64,000 nucleotides of DNA, taken from the NCBI GenBank assembly GCA_011033025.1, contig WFMF01000065.1:558001-622000 (forward strand), read 5' to 3'. The translations under genes were made by a program, and so were the position numbers. Numbering within the stretch: the stretch's first letter is position 1; each line of letters opens with the position of its first letter. This DNA comes from Beroe forskalii. Its lineage: Eukaryota > Ctenophora > Nuda > Beroida > Beroidae. Positions 13,150 to 25,081 of this stretch are shown piece by piece. The notes below the pieces were generated by a model. The model made no database searches. It saw only the letters and a list, made by a program, of their open reading frames with translations, and was not told the origin of the DNA.

Positions 13150-14100
13150 AAAGCAGGAACTAGCGAAACCACCCCGAAACAAGCCGAAACAAGCGGAACG
13201 ACCCGAAACGACCCCGAACCAACCCAAAAACCTTCCGAAACAAGGCGAAACGAGCCGAAACAACCCGAAACAGCCCGAAACAAGCGAAACAACCCGAAAC
13301 AAGCGAATCAACCCGAAACAAGCAGTTTTGCATTTTCCACTTGTTTCGGCTTGTTTCGGCTTGTTTCGGCTTGTTTCAGCTTGTTTCGGGTTGTTTCGGG
13401 TTGTTACAGTTTTTAGTGAAATTTTGGCTTGATTCGGGGTTGTTTCGGGTTGTTTCGTGTTTTTGCTGCCAATCTGCCATATCAAGCGAAACAAGGCGAA
13501 ACAAGCGAACCAACCCGAAACAAGGCGAATCAACCCGAAACAAACGGAAAAGGCAAAACTGCTTGTAGTTCATGTCGATTCGGCTTGTTTCTCGTAGGAT
13601 GTTACCCTACCCTCGCGCGCGCGGCGCAATGTTCCACATTTGGACGTCACTTTGCACCTTCCTTGTCCAACAACAAGTCAGAAGAAAGGGACGGACATCG
13701 CCCGTCGACTTGTTTCGGGTTGATTCGCTTGTTTTCGGTTGATTCGCTTGTTTCGGGTTGATTCGCTTGTTTCGGGTTGATTCGCTTGTTTCGGGTTGAT
13801 TCGCTTGTTTCAGGTTGATTCGCTTGTTTCGGGTTGATTTGCCTTGTTTCGGGTTGTTGTGGGTTGATTCAACTTGTTTCGCCGAAACAAGGCGAAACAA
13901 ACCGAAACAAGGCAACAAGCCGAAACAAGCCAAAACAAGGAATCAACCCGAAACAAGCGAATCAAGCGAAATTTCGCCTTGTTTCGGCGAAACAAGTTGA
14001 ATCAACCCACAACAACCCGAAACAAGGCAAATCAACGAAACAAGCGGAATCAACACAGAAAAAGCAAATCAACCCCAAAACAACCCGAATCAACACGATA
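13150..14100. repeat. 10-bp GTTTCGG motif arrays in alternating orientation
   Basis: Blocks of TTGTTTCGGC / TTGATTCGCTTGTTTCGGG repeat with a period of 10 bp, or a multiple of it. Blocks of the reverse complement (CGAAACAAGC) lie at 13155-13320, 13485-13550 and 13880-14060. Forward blocks lie at 13340-13470 and 13708-13880. Adjacent opposite blocks could form long hairpins. The Phe-rich, Cys-containing open frames here are by-products of the repeat. Confidence 0.92.
13593..13709. repeat. dispersed repeat, inverted partner at 19018-19118
   Basis: The segment runs CGTAGGATGTTACCCTACCC, then a CG-rich run, then GTTCCACATTTGGACGTCAC and ends GAAAGGGACGGACATCGCCC. Its reverse complement with few changes is found 5.3 kb downstream. 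It sits inside the GTTTCGG arrays. Confidence 0.85.
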
Positions 14101-14790
14101 AACTGTGAATTCAAAGGAAAGCCCATGGTAAAAGTTTGTATAACTGTAGTACTGTATTAGTAGCTTGACTTCCATCCTCAGCATGTTGCAGAGTTGACAC
14201 TGACATGGGCTATTTCACTTCTTGTGTGCAAGTTAGATTTAAATTCCTCATGGATATGTCTAGTGTCCACACTCCACGGCCCCGCTCAAATATAGCATCC
14301 CCAATCCATACGTGTATCAATTTATAATACCTGGAGAGCGAATTTTGGGGCAGATTTTCTATTCTGGGCAATTACTTCACTGCCATATTTCCATTTAAAT
14401 CCAATACCTATTCATTCTCGGGAGCTTTTTTGAGAAATTTGCTCTTCTAGAAAGGAAATGTTGAAAGTTTGAAGAATTTTAAAACGAACGGAAAGTTCTT
14501 GTGGCAAAAATGACTATCCAATGCAAGAGCGGGGTTTGGAGAAATAACAGCACTATTATATCACTATTAACATGGATTGAACACTGAGTTCGACTTAAAA
14601 TCGTAAATCAGGAACATGACATGTATTAATGACTTGTGGCAGCTTGAGCTACGAAGTACAGGCCCGACGGCCAAGTTCAAGCTCGTTACTGATATGTATC
14701 TTCATAAATCATAGGGCAGAGGCATCAGATTGTAAAATAAGTTGAAAGTGCAAAAGAAAGAAAGATCCTCAGTGGCCGGGTAATTGCATA
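14101..14790. other. non-coding, nothing recognised
   Basis: AT-rich sequence with no supported feature. Confidence 0.4.
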
Positions 14791-15420
14791 TACCTTAGTA
14801 CAGAATATTTATACATCACAATATTTATACGAATTTTGATTTTTTCGTATAAATTTCATGTCGTATAAAATTTATGAAGTATAAATTATGTGTCGTACAA
14901 ATTTTCCATTCTTGTAGCCACTTGATCGACTGTGAACCGTGCATTGAAAAGTATTGAACAGGATTCTAGTGCTGAGATTTCTAGTCTATTACCTAACATT
15001 TCCCCAGAAATAGATGACATTAAAGTAAATAAGTAAATACAGGAAAAGCTGTTCTTCGAACTCTGCATGCAAAGACCATATCCAACGCTTTCACTAACTT
15101 TAAGACACCAGAAGGAAAGTCAAATATTTTACAAGGATAGCCTGCAGCTGGTATTGCTTATAAAGCACTTAGCAGTGAAAAGAATACGTGATACTCAAAA
15201 CATGAGGGATACTGATGGCTTAGTGGACCCATTCTCTTGTCTTACATTGAATAATTATTAAAAAAATTATAATATCAAAATTATAATATCAAAATTTTTA
15301 CTGAATTCATCAAACCGAATTTCTTTTTTTCTTGGTGGCTGATAAAATCGTATAAATTTAATGTCGTATAAATAAAATCCGTATAAAATTCGTGACGTAT
15401 AAATATTCTGTACTAAGGTA
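14791..15420. mobile_element. TA-flanked MITE with 24-bp perfect terminal inverted repeats
   Basis: The ends are perfect inverted repeats (TACCTTAGTACAGAATATTT plus TATAC at the left, its complement at the right). If the outermost TA is read as the target duplication, this is a Tc1/mariner-type non-autonomous element with CCTTAG termini. Just inside the ends, both sides carry several GTATAAA/CGTATAAA direct and inverted repeats. No coding capacity is seen. The superfamily is inferred from the TA only. Confidence 0.75.
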
Positions 15421-17070
15421 TGGTGGTTTTAATCTACAAGAGAAATAGGGAAATAGGTAGTAAAAACATAAGAATTTGTTTATTCTTGTAGAGAAAATCC
15501 TCCAAACTGGGGCTACAGCCTACGGCAAACTGCTTAAGCTGTTACTTTCGACCAAGAAGACCCGCAAACGTTAGAGCTAAGGCAGTCACACAAAGCTCCA
15601 TAAAGAGTAAAGGAGCTTTGAACTTTGAAACCATGCATAGTAACACTTTTTGACCCATAACGTTTCTTAAAATAACGTTATGATTGCATCACTACTTGGG
15701 CGAATGTGCAAATTCTGATCCATTAAAAACAATCATAATGTAATTCACAGCAGAACATCTGACATTTGTTTGAAATGATAGAAAGATTTTGCCGAGGGGT
15801 AGCACCGCACACAAAAATAAGTCGTGCACGAACATATGCCCCCCTATTTACTGTCGTGACAGTATAAATTCTTGCGCCTATTGTTCGCGCGACGCATAAC
15901 ATGCCAGGCAGGTTCAGCGGCAGTAAAGGGAAATGTCGCAAATGTGTCGTGGTTGCGTGAGAATCCTTCCATTTCGTTGCAGTACAGTAAGTTCATTGCT
16001 CCATACAGCCCGTGCACTTATCTCCATCGCTTTCATGTAATTCGACCGTACGTTCGTTCATCTTTTCACCTCTATGTCTTTATGTGAAAATGCAAGAACT
16101 CGAGAAACATCTCTAAATTGGCATCTCTATGCCATGGCCCAATAAAATTCGCCCGGTAAACTTGAATGAATTGATATCGAGTGGGACAATTTCCGAATTG
16201 ATTCGTGATGTTGTCCGAGGTGAGTCGTGTCATTTGGGACTAAAACACGGATGACGATGATACTGATAATACAGACATAAGTTTTAGTAAATGTCATAAC
16301 TTTAAAACACCAATTCGCAAGTTATATAGTCAAACATGAATGATAACTGATTACAAATAATTTTCTCCATTACGAATTGTGAGTTGCATTTCATTTTTGT
16401 TGCAAATTAAGGAATAACATGATTAATTATAATGATTAATGACGTTGCATTTAAAATGATCATTTTACCACGAATAAGAGATATCATTAGTATCATTTGT
16501 TGTCAGCTTGAGAAAGATCATAATTGTCATAATTTGATGACTGTTGGCAAAAACAAGACTGTTAAGTACCGTGCCTTAATGAGTTAACATAGTGATAGGA
16601 ACACAGAAAACATTCGACCTCTCAGTGATTACGTTATTATGTAATTATCAGTCGAACACAGTTGATCAGTTATCAGAATAGATTGGTGATGAATGGTGAA
16701 AATAGATAAGCATGGCCAGATATTTTATCTACATACTACAGTACGGAAGTGCTAATGGATCCGCAGTCAGCTCTAAATAGTTAGTTGGAAGGGAAAAAAT
16801 AGAAAAAATATCTGTGAGATCAGGATATGCATAATCTACAAAATATGTACGTGTACGCAGTGTTTCACAATTGACAGGTAAAATGAGCCGAATGAGTTGG
16901 TTAGGTAATAAAGTCGCCTATCATGAAAGGAGATACAATTATAAGTTCATAAGATTTGTATACACATCTCTAAGAGTGCCTAGATAGCTAGATGACTAGA
17001 AAGAACATATTTCTTGACAAACTGAATATCAATAAATATCCTATTAGTTGTACTACATAAATTATACGGG
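15421..17070. other. non-coding, nothing recognised
   Basis: AT-rich sequence. No exon, RNA gene or element ends could be supported. Confidence 0.4.
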
Positions 17071-17074
17071 TTGA

Positions 17075-17800
17075 TTCACGCTTGACTCTGACACTTATTT
17101 CGGATTGATTGATCATGGCCGGCTTCAGATTGATTCGGCTCGTTTCGATATTGATTCGAGGTTGAGTTTGATTCAGTTGATTTACTCCAGAAACAAGCCG
17201 AAACAAGCGAAACAAGCTGAAACAAGCGAATCAGCAAGCTGACGAATCGGCCCGAAACAACTGAACAAGCGAATCAGCAGAAACAAGCGAAACAAAATTG
17301 GAAAATGCAGAAACTGCTTGCTGAGGTTGATTCGCTTGTTTGTTTCGCTTTCAGGTTGAGTCGCTTGCTGAGTTGATTCGGTTTTGTTTCGAGAGCCGAT
17401 TCAAGCTTGTTTCCGGGGTGATTCGGCTTGTTTCGGAGTTGTTCAGGGTTTGGTAAAAAATAAAGCGGTCGGGCGATTCGGGTTGTTTTTGTGTTTTTCT
17501 TCGTATCAAGCGAAAAAAAAGGGAGGCCCAACCCCAAACAAGCGGGGTCGGGGAAACAAGCTGAACAACCCAGGGGGGGAAAAACAAAACCCTTTTTTCG
17601 GGTTTTTCAGGTTTTCCTTGTTTTGGGTTGTTTCCCCTTTTTCCTTTTTTTTCGGGTTGTTTCGGGGTTTTTTTTCAAACTCGTTTCCCCTTTTTCGGCT
17701 TGTTTCAAATTTTTTTGGGTTTTGGGTTTGGGGGGGTTTTGGGTCGTTCCCTTTTTTCGGCTTGTTTCGGGGGGGTTTCCATTTCCTCCCTTTTTAACGG
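17075..17800. repeat. second cluster of 10-bp GTTTCGG arrays
   Basis: The same CGAAACAAGC / GTTTCGGCTTG units as at 13150-14100, again in both orientations. From about 17500 onward the motif is embedded in unusually long G, T and A runs (see the finding on possible sequencing error). Confidence 0.85.
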
Positions 17801-18039
17801 TCCCCTTAAGGGGCATAATTTTTGGGGGAAAACTTGTGTCAAAATTTAAAAGGGCATATCTTAAAAAAATTTTTAAAATTTTTTTTGAGGGTTTTCAATT
17901 CTTGAAATTCAGGGGGTTCCCAAAAAGGGGGGGGTGGGGTTTTTAAAAAAACGGGGGGGGGTTTTGAGGGAGTTGAAAAAATTCAGGGGGGATTGGGGTG
18001 AAGCTACTTCAAGGGGGGCCCATTGACTGTATTTTTCTC

Positions 18040-18440
18040 AGTAATCGTTGATTGGTTTAAAACAAATTTTCCGACTTTTTTTACTCGGGTTCGTTGATTG
18101 GATTCCAAAACAGGGTTTCAGTGACAAAGTGTATTCACTCGGGGTTTTATTTTATTGGTTCCAATCAAAGGGGATTTAGTTTTAGTTTCCCCGAAATTCG
18201 TTTTATTTTGGGTCCCCAAACAAGGGACTGAGACTATATTTCTCAGTGGAAAGTGATTGGATTCCCAAACCCCCAAATTTAAAGTATTCTCTCAGTGGTG
18301 GGGGGGTTGGGTTCAATCAAAGGTGCCAAAATTTTTTCTTGTCGGGGTTTTTGATTGGATTCCAATCAAGGTTTTTTTTACAGCACTAGTTTCCTTGAAA
18401 TTCGTTGGGTTTGGGTTCCAATCCAAAATAAACTGATCAA
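18040..18440. repeat. palindrome-cored minisatellite TTGATTGGATTCCAATCAA, 3' block
   Basis: About seven degraded units of the array seen at 12128-12560, in the same orientation, with many homopolymer expansions. Confidence 0.8.
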
Positions 18441-19017
18441 ATCAAAGATGCACACAATTGCTCACACTTGCTGTTCCACGCAGACGTCACTTGTAAAAGT
18501 GTTTTTTTGTGTGCGTTTTTCATTTGATCAGTCCATTTGATCGACACAGAAGGATGAAACCACCTTAAATTAAAGTGATAGCACTTAATAAGAATTCATA
18601 TATAAGCCCCAGGTACCTAGATGAAATACTGTAGAAAGCAAGTGAGAAAAATGGAGATTTTACTTTTAACATAAAAGACAAAAGACACTAATGCAGATGT
18701 GTGCAGATTGCTTTGTAACAGAGGACCCAATGAAGACACATGTTTGCTGTTTGCACCTCAGCTGTGCGTGTTTATTCTGTTGCAAAAGTACATCAAAATC
18801 GAGCCTCTTTTATCAATGCAATGCCTCAGCTCCTCACAAATCATAACACTTACAAAACTTCATGAAGACCCTTCATGGAGAGCCAAATATGTTTTATAAA
18901 TATACACGAAATATATACATTAAACAAATCCTACTAATGACAATATGACATACACATGCAATGCAAACAAAGATTTGAAATATTTTTGTTGAGCAACAAC
19001 TTTCCTGCTTCAAAATT
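18441..19017. other. non-coding, nothing recognised
   Basis: AT-rich sequence without a supported feature. Confidence 0.35.
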
Positions 19018-19118
19018 ATCGACGGGCAATGTCCGTCCCTTTCTTCTCGGAAGGCGCAAAGTGACGTCCAAATGTGGAACGTTGCGCCGCGCGCGCGAGG
19101 GTAGGGTAACATCCTACG
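19018..19118. repeat. inverted copy of the 13593-13709 repeat
   Basis: Reverse-complement partner of 13593-13709, sharing CGACGGGCAATGTCCGTCCC at one end and GGGTAGGGTAACATCCTACG at the other. It is followed by CG-rich sequence (19190-19440) related to 11850-12000 and, through TTGCCAGGCGTTGC, to the small element at 61501. Confidence 0.85.
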
Positions 19119-19540
19119 ACAAAATTAAAAAGAAAAATATGCTAAGTCCACTGTGCGTGCGTTGTGGTCACGAATTTTTTTCCCCTAACCAGTGCGCGTA
19201 ACCAGGGCCCTGGTTAGGGCAAGAATTTTTTGTCAGATTTTGCATTGCCTGACTCCTCGCGCGAGCGCACTTGCCAGGCGTTGCTGGCCTTCTGCGCGCG
19301 CGGCGCGCCGTCGTTCCTTTAGCTGTAGGCCACGCGTGTAAGCACCTGGATTTGGTGGGCAAGGGTAGAGTCTGCGTTGAGCGCTGGTGTTCCCGTGAGA
19401 GCGCCGTACGCCACACCTATGCGGGCTTAGGAAGGGCGTTGATTCTCGAGAGGGTCTGTCAACGTCAGACAATTTGATGTATTGTGTTGAAAGTTCAAAA
19501 TCGATGAGCAAAAATTCAGAAAGGGCACGGGCCATGCCAG

Positions 19541-20440
19541 CTTTTCTTCATACTTGTATTGATAGTTTTAATGAATTTTTTTATCCTTAATACACATCTC
19601 TAACTTATCTTATTGTAATCAAAGCAAAACATTCAAAGATCCCACGCTCCCACAGTCAATGATAATTTGAATTAGAAACAGAACAGTACAAGTTTTAAAT
19701 TGATTGAAGATCTTAAAAGGCCTTCAAAAGTTATTCATTATGAGATTTTACAGCAGAGTTATTGTTTTGAAGTCAGTTTTAAGTCAGGTGTTGCAGTCAG
19801 TGAATTAATTAATTAATTAGTCTGATACGCTCCTTATTGTGAGCCCTTATTGTGAGTCAGTGAGTGCACAAGGGAAGTTCGAAGTATTGATTATGAAGTA
19901 TCGGTTATAAAGAATTGGTTATAAAGTATTGGTTGTGAAGCAAAGTAAAAGGCACAAATTTAGATTTAAGCTATCATACAGGTACAGACTTTTGACAGAA
20001 CAGTTAGGTTGAGTTATACTTTACCCCAGCAGCAGTCTCTGTTTACATGATTACTGAAAATAGGAATAGAATATGACCAAGCTGATAAATATCAATTTGA
20101 TGAAATTTGTTCATTTCTAATATGATTATGTGACCTTCTATGTAGATCAATTAATTGTCAAGGCCAGTGGCCAATACTATTGTGACTGAGTTAACAAGCC
20201 TATGATTTAAATAGTTGTATTTGATTGGATCATCAAAGAGAAATTCACTCGATTGAAAATCAGTATTTTGTTATATCAATATTTGAGATTGATCTTGTGG
20301 ACTTACTCTCAATCTCCAATTGATTTTTATTATCATTAAAATTGATGTGATTTGAATCTGAACAGTAATAACCCATTGCCTCACCTGACAGACCTAAATT
20401 AAACCTAATTTGCCACCAGTTAATTTCTCCCAAAATAGGT
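19541..20440. other. non-coding, upstream of the unidentified gene
   Basis: No exon is recognised. It contains a short TTAA run (near 19803) and a few GGTTATAAAG-like direct repeats at 19890-19940. Confidence 0.35.
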
Positions 20441-20445
20441 AGAAA

Positions 20446-22266
20446 GATGGGAAAGCACCCTGCTTCACTGAAATGGGTTATGAATTCTGCAAAACGCATG
20501 GTTACTGAGATGTACAATCCATTCCACTGGCATAAAGTTTCCAAGGTATTTCTATATGATTGTTTTATTGTTTAATAAATCTTCCAAAACTTTCAGTGAC
20601 ATAATAATAGTGATAATAAAATCAATTTTTACAGCTAGACAGTGACATAGCCAGAGGGTATGTAGACTATGCATTGTATACTCTTAAAAAGTCCCTTGCA
20701 TAGACTCAAATTTTGGAAAAATATCTAATCATAGCTAATAAGGCTTCATTTTACTGCTTGATGCATACCCTAGAAACATTTTGCATTCCCGGCCTCAAAC
20801 CCTAGGTACATCACTGTTGAAACCATTCCCATAGGAGTATTGCTGCCTTTTTAGGGCACAAGGGAAGTTAGTAAAAGACAAAATTTAGTAAAAAAGAAAA
20901 AAACTTTTTTGAATTAAAAAGAAATCTTTCTTCAAGACATCAATGACAGGAAAACTATTAATAAATTGATACAACACATATTAAATTAACTAACTGAGGA
21001 AGGTGCTTATCACCAAATGGAGTTTTCTGAAGACGAGAAATAATATAATCATTTTCAATGATGTATTCTCGAAACTGGCAGTAAACCAGCAGTGTGAAGT
21101 AGATCTGATTTGAATCCATTTTTGCATTCTTAGTGTTTTACTATGGGGTCCCCCTCAGTCAATGCTAAAAGCAATCAAGTTCAACAAAGCATCAATTGAT
21201 ATATTACAGTATATCTTACAGTATATCTTACAGTATATAAGGCGCCCGTAACGTTCATCGGTCGATAGAATGGAATTGGTTGATCGATCGACTTCAGAGT
21301 GTCGGCTCCAATTTTTCCACTGGCATAAAGTTTCCAAGCAAAATAAACTAGAAATAGAAAAGAAAGTTCCTGGTGCACTGGACCGTATGGAGAAAGGCGA
21401 AATCATTCCAGAATGGGAGTACCTTACTGAAGGAAAACTTGGTTGGGAGTACAGACAGGTCCTTGCTGGTATGTATCCTTTGTGAAGCAGATAATTATTC
21501 CTAGCTGGTCTGGTTCTCTTGGAGTAATCTCATCAATATCAACCCTGATGCGCGAGGTTGCGCTACATGCTAGTACCTTGTGCGCAGTTTTGGGAATCGC
21601 ACCAATTTCGCGACAACATCGCACGATTTGAGGGTCTAAACTTAAGAAAAATGAATTTTAAAGGTGACCATTCAATAGAGCTCAGCTGTACGAGTTTATA
21701 GGTGAAAAGATCATTAAGATACGCTATTCCTGCCAGGAGTTATGTTCAATAACAGTTCGCAACAGAAAACACGTTTTTCTAATTGCGCCGTCTTCCATGG
21801 TTCATTGTGGAGCTCAGGAGCGTGATATCCAAAATCTAAGATCAACTTGAAGTACAAAATTTTATCCTCTAGCGATTCCCGAAGGTTTCAAGTCTCTATC
21901 TTCAAAAATGCGGATTTCTATAGAACGACACCACGAGTCGATGTAAAATTGGTATAAGTTTATCCCGAATGAGGTTGCGCTACAAAATTGTAGATGAATT
22001 TTGCCAAGCCGCGCGCGCTGTAGCGCAACCTCGCTCATTTCGATTGATAAATCAACGTCTTGATCCGAGTTCGTATCATCGACAAGAAATTTCGATTTTC
22101 CTTGTAAATTTGCATTAAACAAGACGACAGCAGCATCTTCTCAAATCTGCTAATTATTGATTAAGTAATTATTTGTCATTTCAGGCGACTCAAATAAGGT
22201 GAAACAGAATCTGAGATGCTGGGGTACAAGAACCGGAGGAAAATTCTCAACAGATGAGATTAAGAG
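20446..22266 (+). CDS. unidentified gene, three exons (partial)
   Basis: I do not recognise the family. The first exon ends at 20545 (GTTTCCAAG|GTATTT). An ATG at 20446 (MGKHPASLKWVMNSAKR...) is a possible start, although an AG acceptor just upstream would equally allow an internal exon. Exon two is 21339-21468 (QNKLEIEKK... ending GWEYRQVLA) and exon three 22185-22266 (DSNKVKQNLRCWGTRTGGKF..., donor AAGAG|GTAATT). The phases 0 and 1 match across both junctions. The product is small, basic and rich in Trp and Lys. It has no visible membrane segment. Its short Trp-rich style would suit a mitochondrial accessory protein, but that is only an impression. The 3' end is not found. Exon three lies in the left arm of a giant inverted repeat, and the right arm holds a damaged inverted copy near 24916-25005. 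Confidence 0.5.
20522..21338. repeat. 24-bp direct repeats at the donor and acceptor of one intron
   Basis: The last 24 bases of the first exon (20522-20545, TTCCACTGGCATAAAG followed by TTTCCAAG) are repeated exactly as the last 24 bases of the following intron (21315-21338). Splicing at GT 20546 and AG 21338 removes one copy and leaves the reading frame unchanged. The intron also holds half of a dispersed element (21238-21296, GGCGCCCGTAACGTTC) also found at 50741-50980. Confidence 0.85.
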
Positions 22267-23248
22267 GTAATTTCAGATGGCACAGATTTTCGTGATTGAT
22301 ATTCCATTACAAAATATTTCCTTGTATTTCATTGAGACAAAGAAGTACTGAAAATCGATCACATAATCACGGTTTTGGTCGCTAAAACAGTGTAGCATTT
22401 TGGCCTGTTAACACCCGACAAGCAATACCCTATATTTTAAACACACATGATGCTTTGAAAGTGTCCACCATAAGATTTTTAATAAGCAAAGTCTCTATAA
22501 TGAGGCAGAAACAAGCAAATAAAGTAATCTTGTAAGTTGATTGTCGGCAAAACATCGTGGCAATGCGAAGTAGTCGGGCTCTCAAGTAATTAAATGTTAA
22601 AAACTGATATCTAGATAGTCCAGCAGCGAACAGAGGTATAAGAGTATAAAAAGTACAGACTTTGAAATAAAAACTTGAATCAAATTAACAGCAATTCCAT
22701 CAGCATTATACATTTACCTCGAATCAAATAGCCTAGAGAACAGTGAAGTGGAGTGAATAGCGGAAGCTCAAATTCTGTAATGCAACCATTTCGAGAAGTT
22801 GCAATCATACAAAAATTACAGAGGACTAGCAAAACTCACGACCTCCGGTCGGGTGCTCGACTGGGTTCTGCTAGAAAGCAGTACCTGAGACCTTATTTCA
22901 AAACGCTCATAACATACTGTGAATTTGCTGATGAGACAGTGCTTTACAATCCATATAGTCTAGTAAACCGATGTCAAGGGTCTAATTTCACGTCTTCTCA
23001 TACATTACGGAGTGGTGTCAGACCGGACAGACGCCAGACAAACATAATTACATAAATAAATATATATATGATGAAGAATTATATATAGTAAGATTAGGAA
23101 TGAAATAAAAGTCGAAAGATACGAAAGATACAAAAGATAGAATACAATATCACGAAATTAAGTTTGGAATTTGCATAATTGCGTTGATCTCTGCCATGTT
23201 GCCTTGGTAACATATTCTTTGGAATTGGTAAGAGCTGGGTGAGTATTA

Positions 23249-23406
23249 GGGATGATTCGCATATTTTATAATCAATTTTTGGCCAATTTTAACCCCCCTC
23301 CCTCCTAAGCAAGTTTACAGTAGTTACATTTGTTTATACAATAACATGTAACGTAGTCATTCGTAATCCCCCCCCTTAGGTGATTAAGTAACATGTGAAC
23401 GATCCC
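23249..23406. mobile_element. small MITE with GGGATCGTTCACAT-like ends
   Basis: A 158-bp element starting GGGATGATTCGCAT and ending GTGAACGATCCC. It shares interior sequence (ATCAATTTTTGGCC, CAAGTTTA-AGTAGTTAC, ATAACATGT) with a longer relative at 36048-36453 and a truncated one at 28289-28431. It lies at the centre of the giant inverted repeat. Confidence 0.7.
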
Positions 23407-24915
23407 TCGCTTAGCCTATGTGGAAGTTGTGAGCCCGAGGGCGAAAATTTGTTAAGGCAAATCGAATCAAAGCATGGACTCAAAGCATGGATGTATCGCT
23501 AAATAAATCTCAAAAGTTTTGAAATAGAAGGCTTGAGTCAAAAATGTGGTGTGATGCTTTAAATGAAATTTAAAACACTAGTTATCTTAGAAAAACAAAC
23601 AATAATCAGATTGATAGAAACAAACGAATGTTGGTAGCATGTCACTTTGAAACGCTTAACGCATCAATTACAACAAAACATGAAATGAGATACAAAACGA
23701 TGAAAGGAAATCGGTTAAAATGAGAAATTTACATTTGGTGAAACTCGGTTTTTGCAGCACTGTAACTCTGTAATAATAGGCAAATGAGAATGACGTAATT
23801 ACTATGGTTGAATATGGTATGTCAATGACTTTAAAAGTGTCTAGTATCATACTTTTCTCATGGGACAGTTGCACAATGTATCAGACTGTTGCGGTAATTA
23901 GGCGGCATTTATTTGACATCATTTCCTCAGTGTGTGAGAAAAAAGTAATCCACCATTGTTACTAATGATAATGACGTATTACTCTCACTCAGCTCTTGCT
24001 ATTTCCGAAGAATGTGTTACCATGACAACATGGCAATGCAAATGATCAACGCAAATTCCAAACTTTATTTCATGATTTTGTATTTAATTCTCTCGTGTTT
24101 GATTTTGTATCTTTTTACTTCTCTTCCTTGCGTATGATTTTAACTTTCTCAAAATGATTGCTTTCACAGAATTTTGCCTGCTGCTATCACTGCTTTCACT
24201 GCAGTTCACTGTTCTCTCGGCTATTTGATTCGAGATATATCCACTGCTGTTAGAAGTGATGTTAATTTGACATATTTTCTATTTCAGAGTCTGTACTTTT
24301 TATACTTTAATATTTCTGTTCGCTGCTGGACTATAGATAACAGATTTAGCATTTAATTTCGTGAGGCGAGAGCTTGACTACTTCCCATTGCCACCATGTT
24401 TTGCTAATAATCAAATGACAAAAGTCCTTCGTTTGCTTGTTTTTTTCCTCATGATAGAGACTTTGCTGGGAAACCGACTTGAAACCTCAGAAATTTTACC
24501 TCACAGCACTTTATCTCTCTTCTCTGACCCTAACCATACCCTTAACCCAACCCAAACCCTTGACCTTATTCCATATCCTAACCATAAACCTAACCAAGAC
24601 CCTAACCTTAGTCTAACTCTATAGTTGAAACATCATGCGGTAAAGTGTTGTAGGTAGAAAATTTCGAGGTTTAATGTCCGTTCCCCACTTAGCTGCTTAA
24701 AATCTTATGGTGGACACTTTCAAAGCATCATGTGTGTTTAAAATATAGGGTATTGCTTGTCGGGTGTTAACAGGCCAAAATGCTACACTGTTTTAGCGAC
24801 CAAAACCGTGATTATTTGATCGATTTTCAGTACTTCTTTGTCTCAATCACAATGAAATACAAGGAAATATTTTGTAATGGAATATTAATCACGAAAATCT
24901 GTGCCATCTGAAATT

Positions 24916-25005
24916 ACCTCTTAATCTCATCTGTTGGTAGAATTGTTGAGAATTTTCCTCCGGTTCTTGTACTCCAGCATCTCAGATTCTGTTTCACCTT
25001 ATGTA
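24916..25005 (-). pseudogene. inverted broken copy of exon three of the unidentified gene
   Basis: This is the reverse complement of 22185-22266, with flanking intron sequence on both sides. It carries substitutions (GACTCAAAT has become GACTTACAT) and an insertion of about 11 bp before GATGAGATTAAGAG that breaks the frame. It belongs to the right arm of the inverted repeat and shows no sign of being a functional exon. Confidence 0.75.
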
Positions 25006-25081
25006 AGTCGCCTGAAATGACAAATAATTAGTTGATCAATAATTAGCAGATTTGTGAAGATGCTGCTGTCGTCTTGTTTAA

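Noticed and set aside
13147..17946. Long Phe/Cys/Gly-rich open frames across the GTTTCGG arrays
   Set aside because: They are translations of a 10-bp repeat and occur in several frames and on both strands. No non-repeat coding signal is present.
24520..24625. Interstitial telomere array (CCCTAACC-like sequence)
   Set aside because: Motifs such as CCCTAACCATACCCTTAACC are too irregular, with variable spacing and only about ten degenerate copies. A short similar patch at 9010-9030 is likewise not an array.
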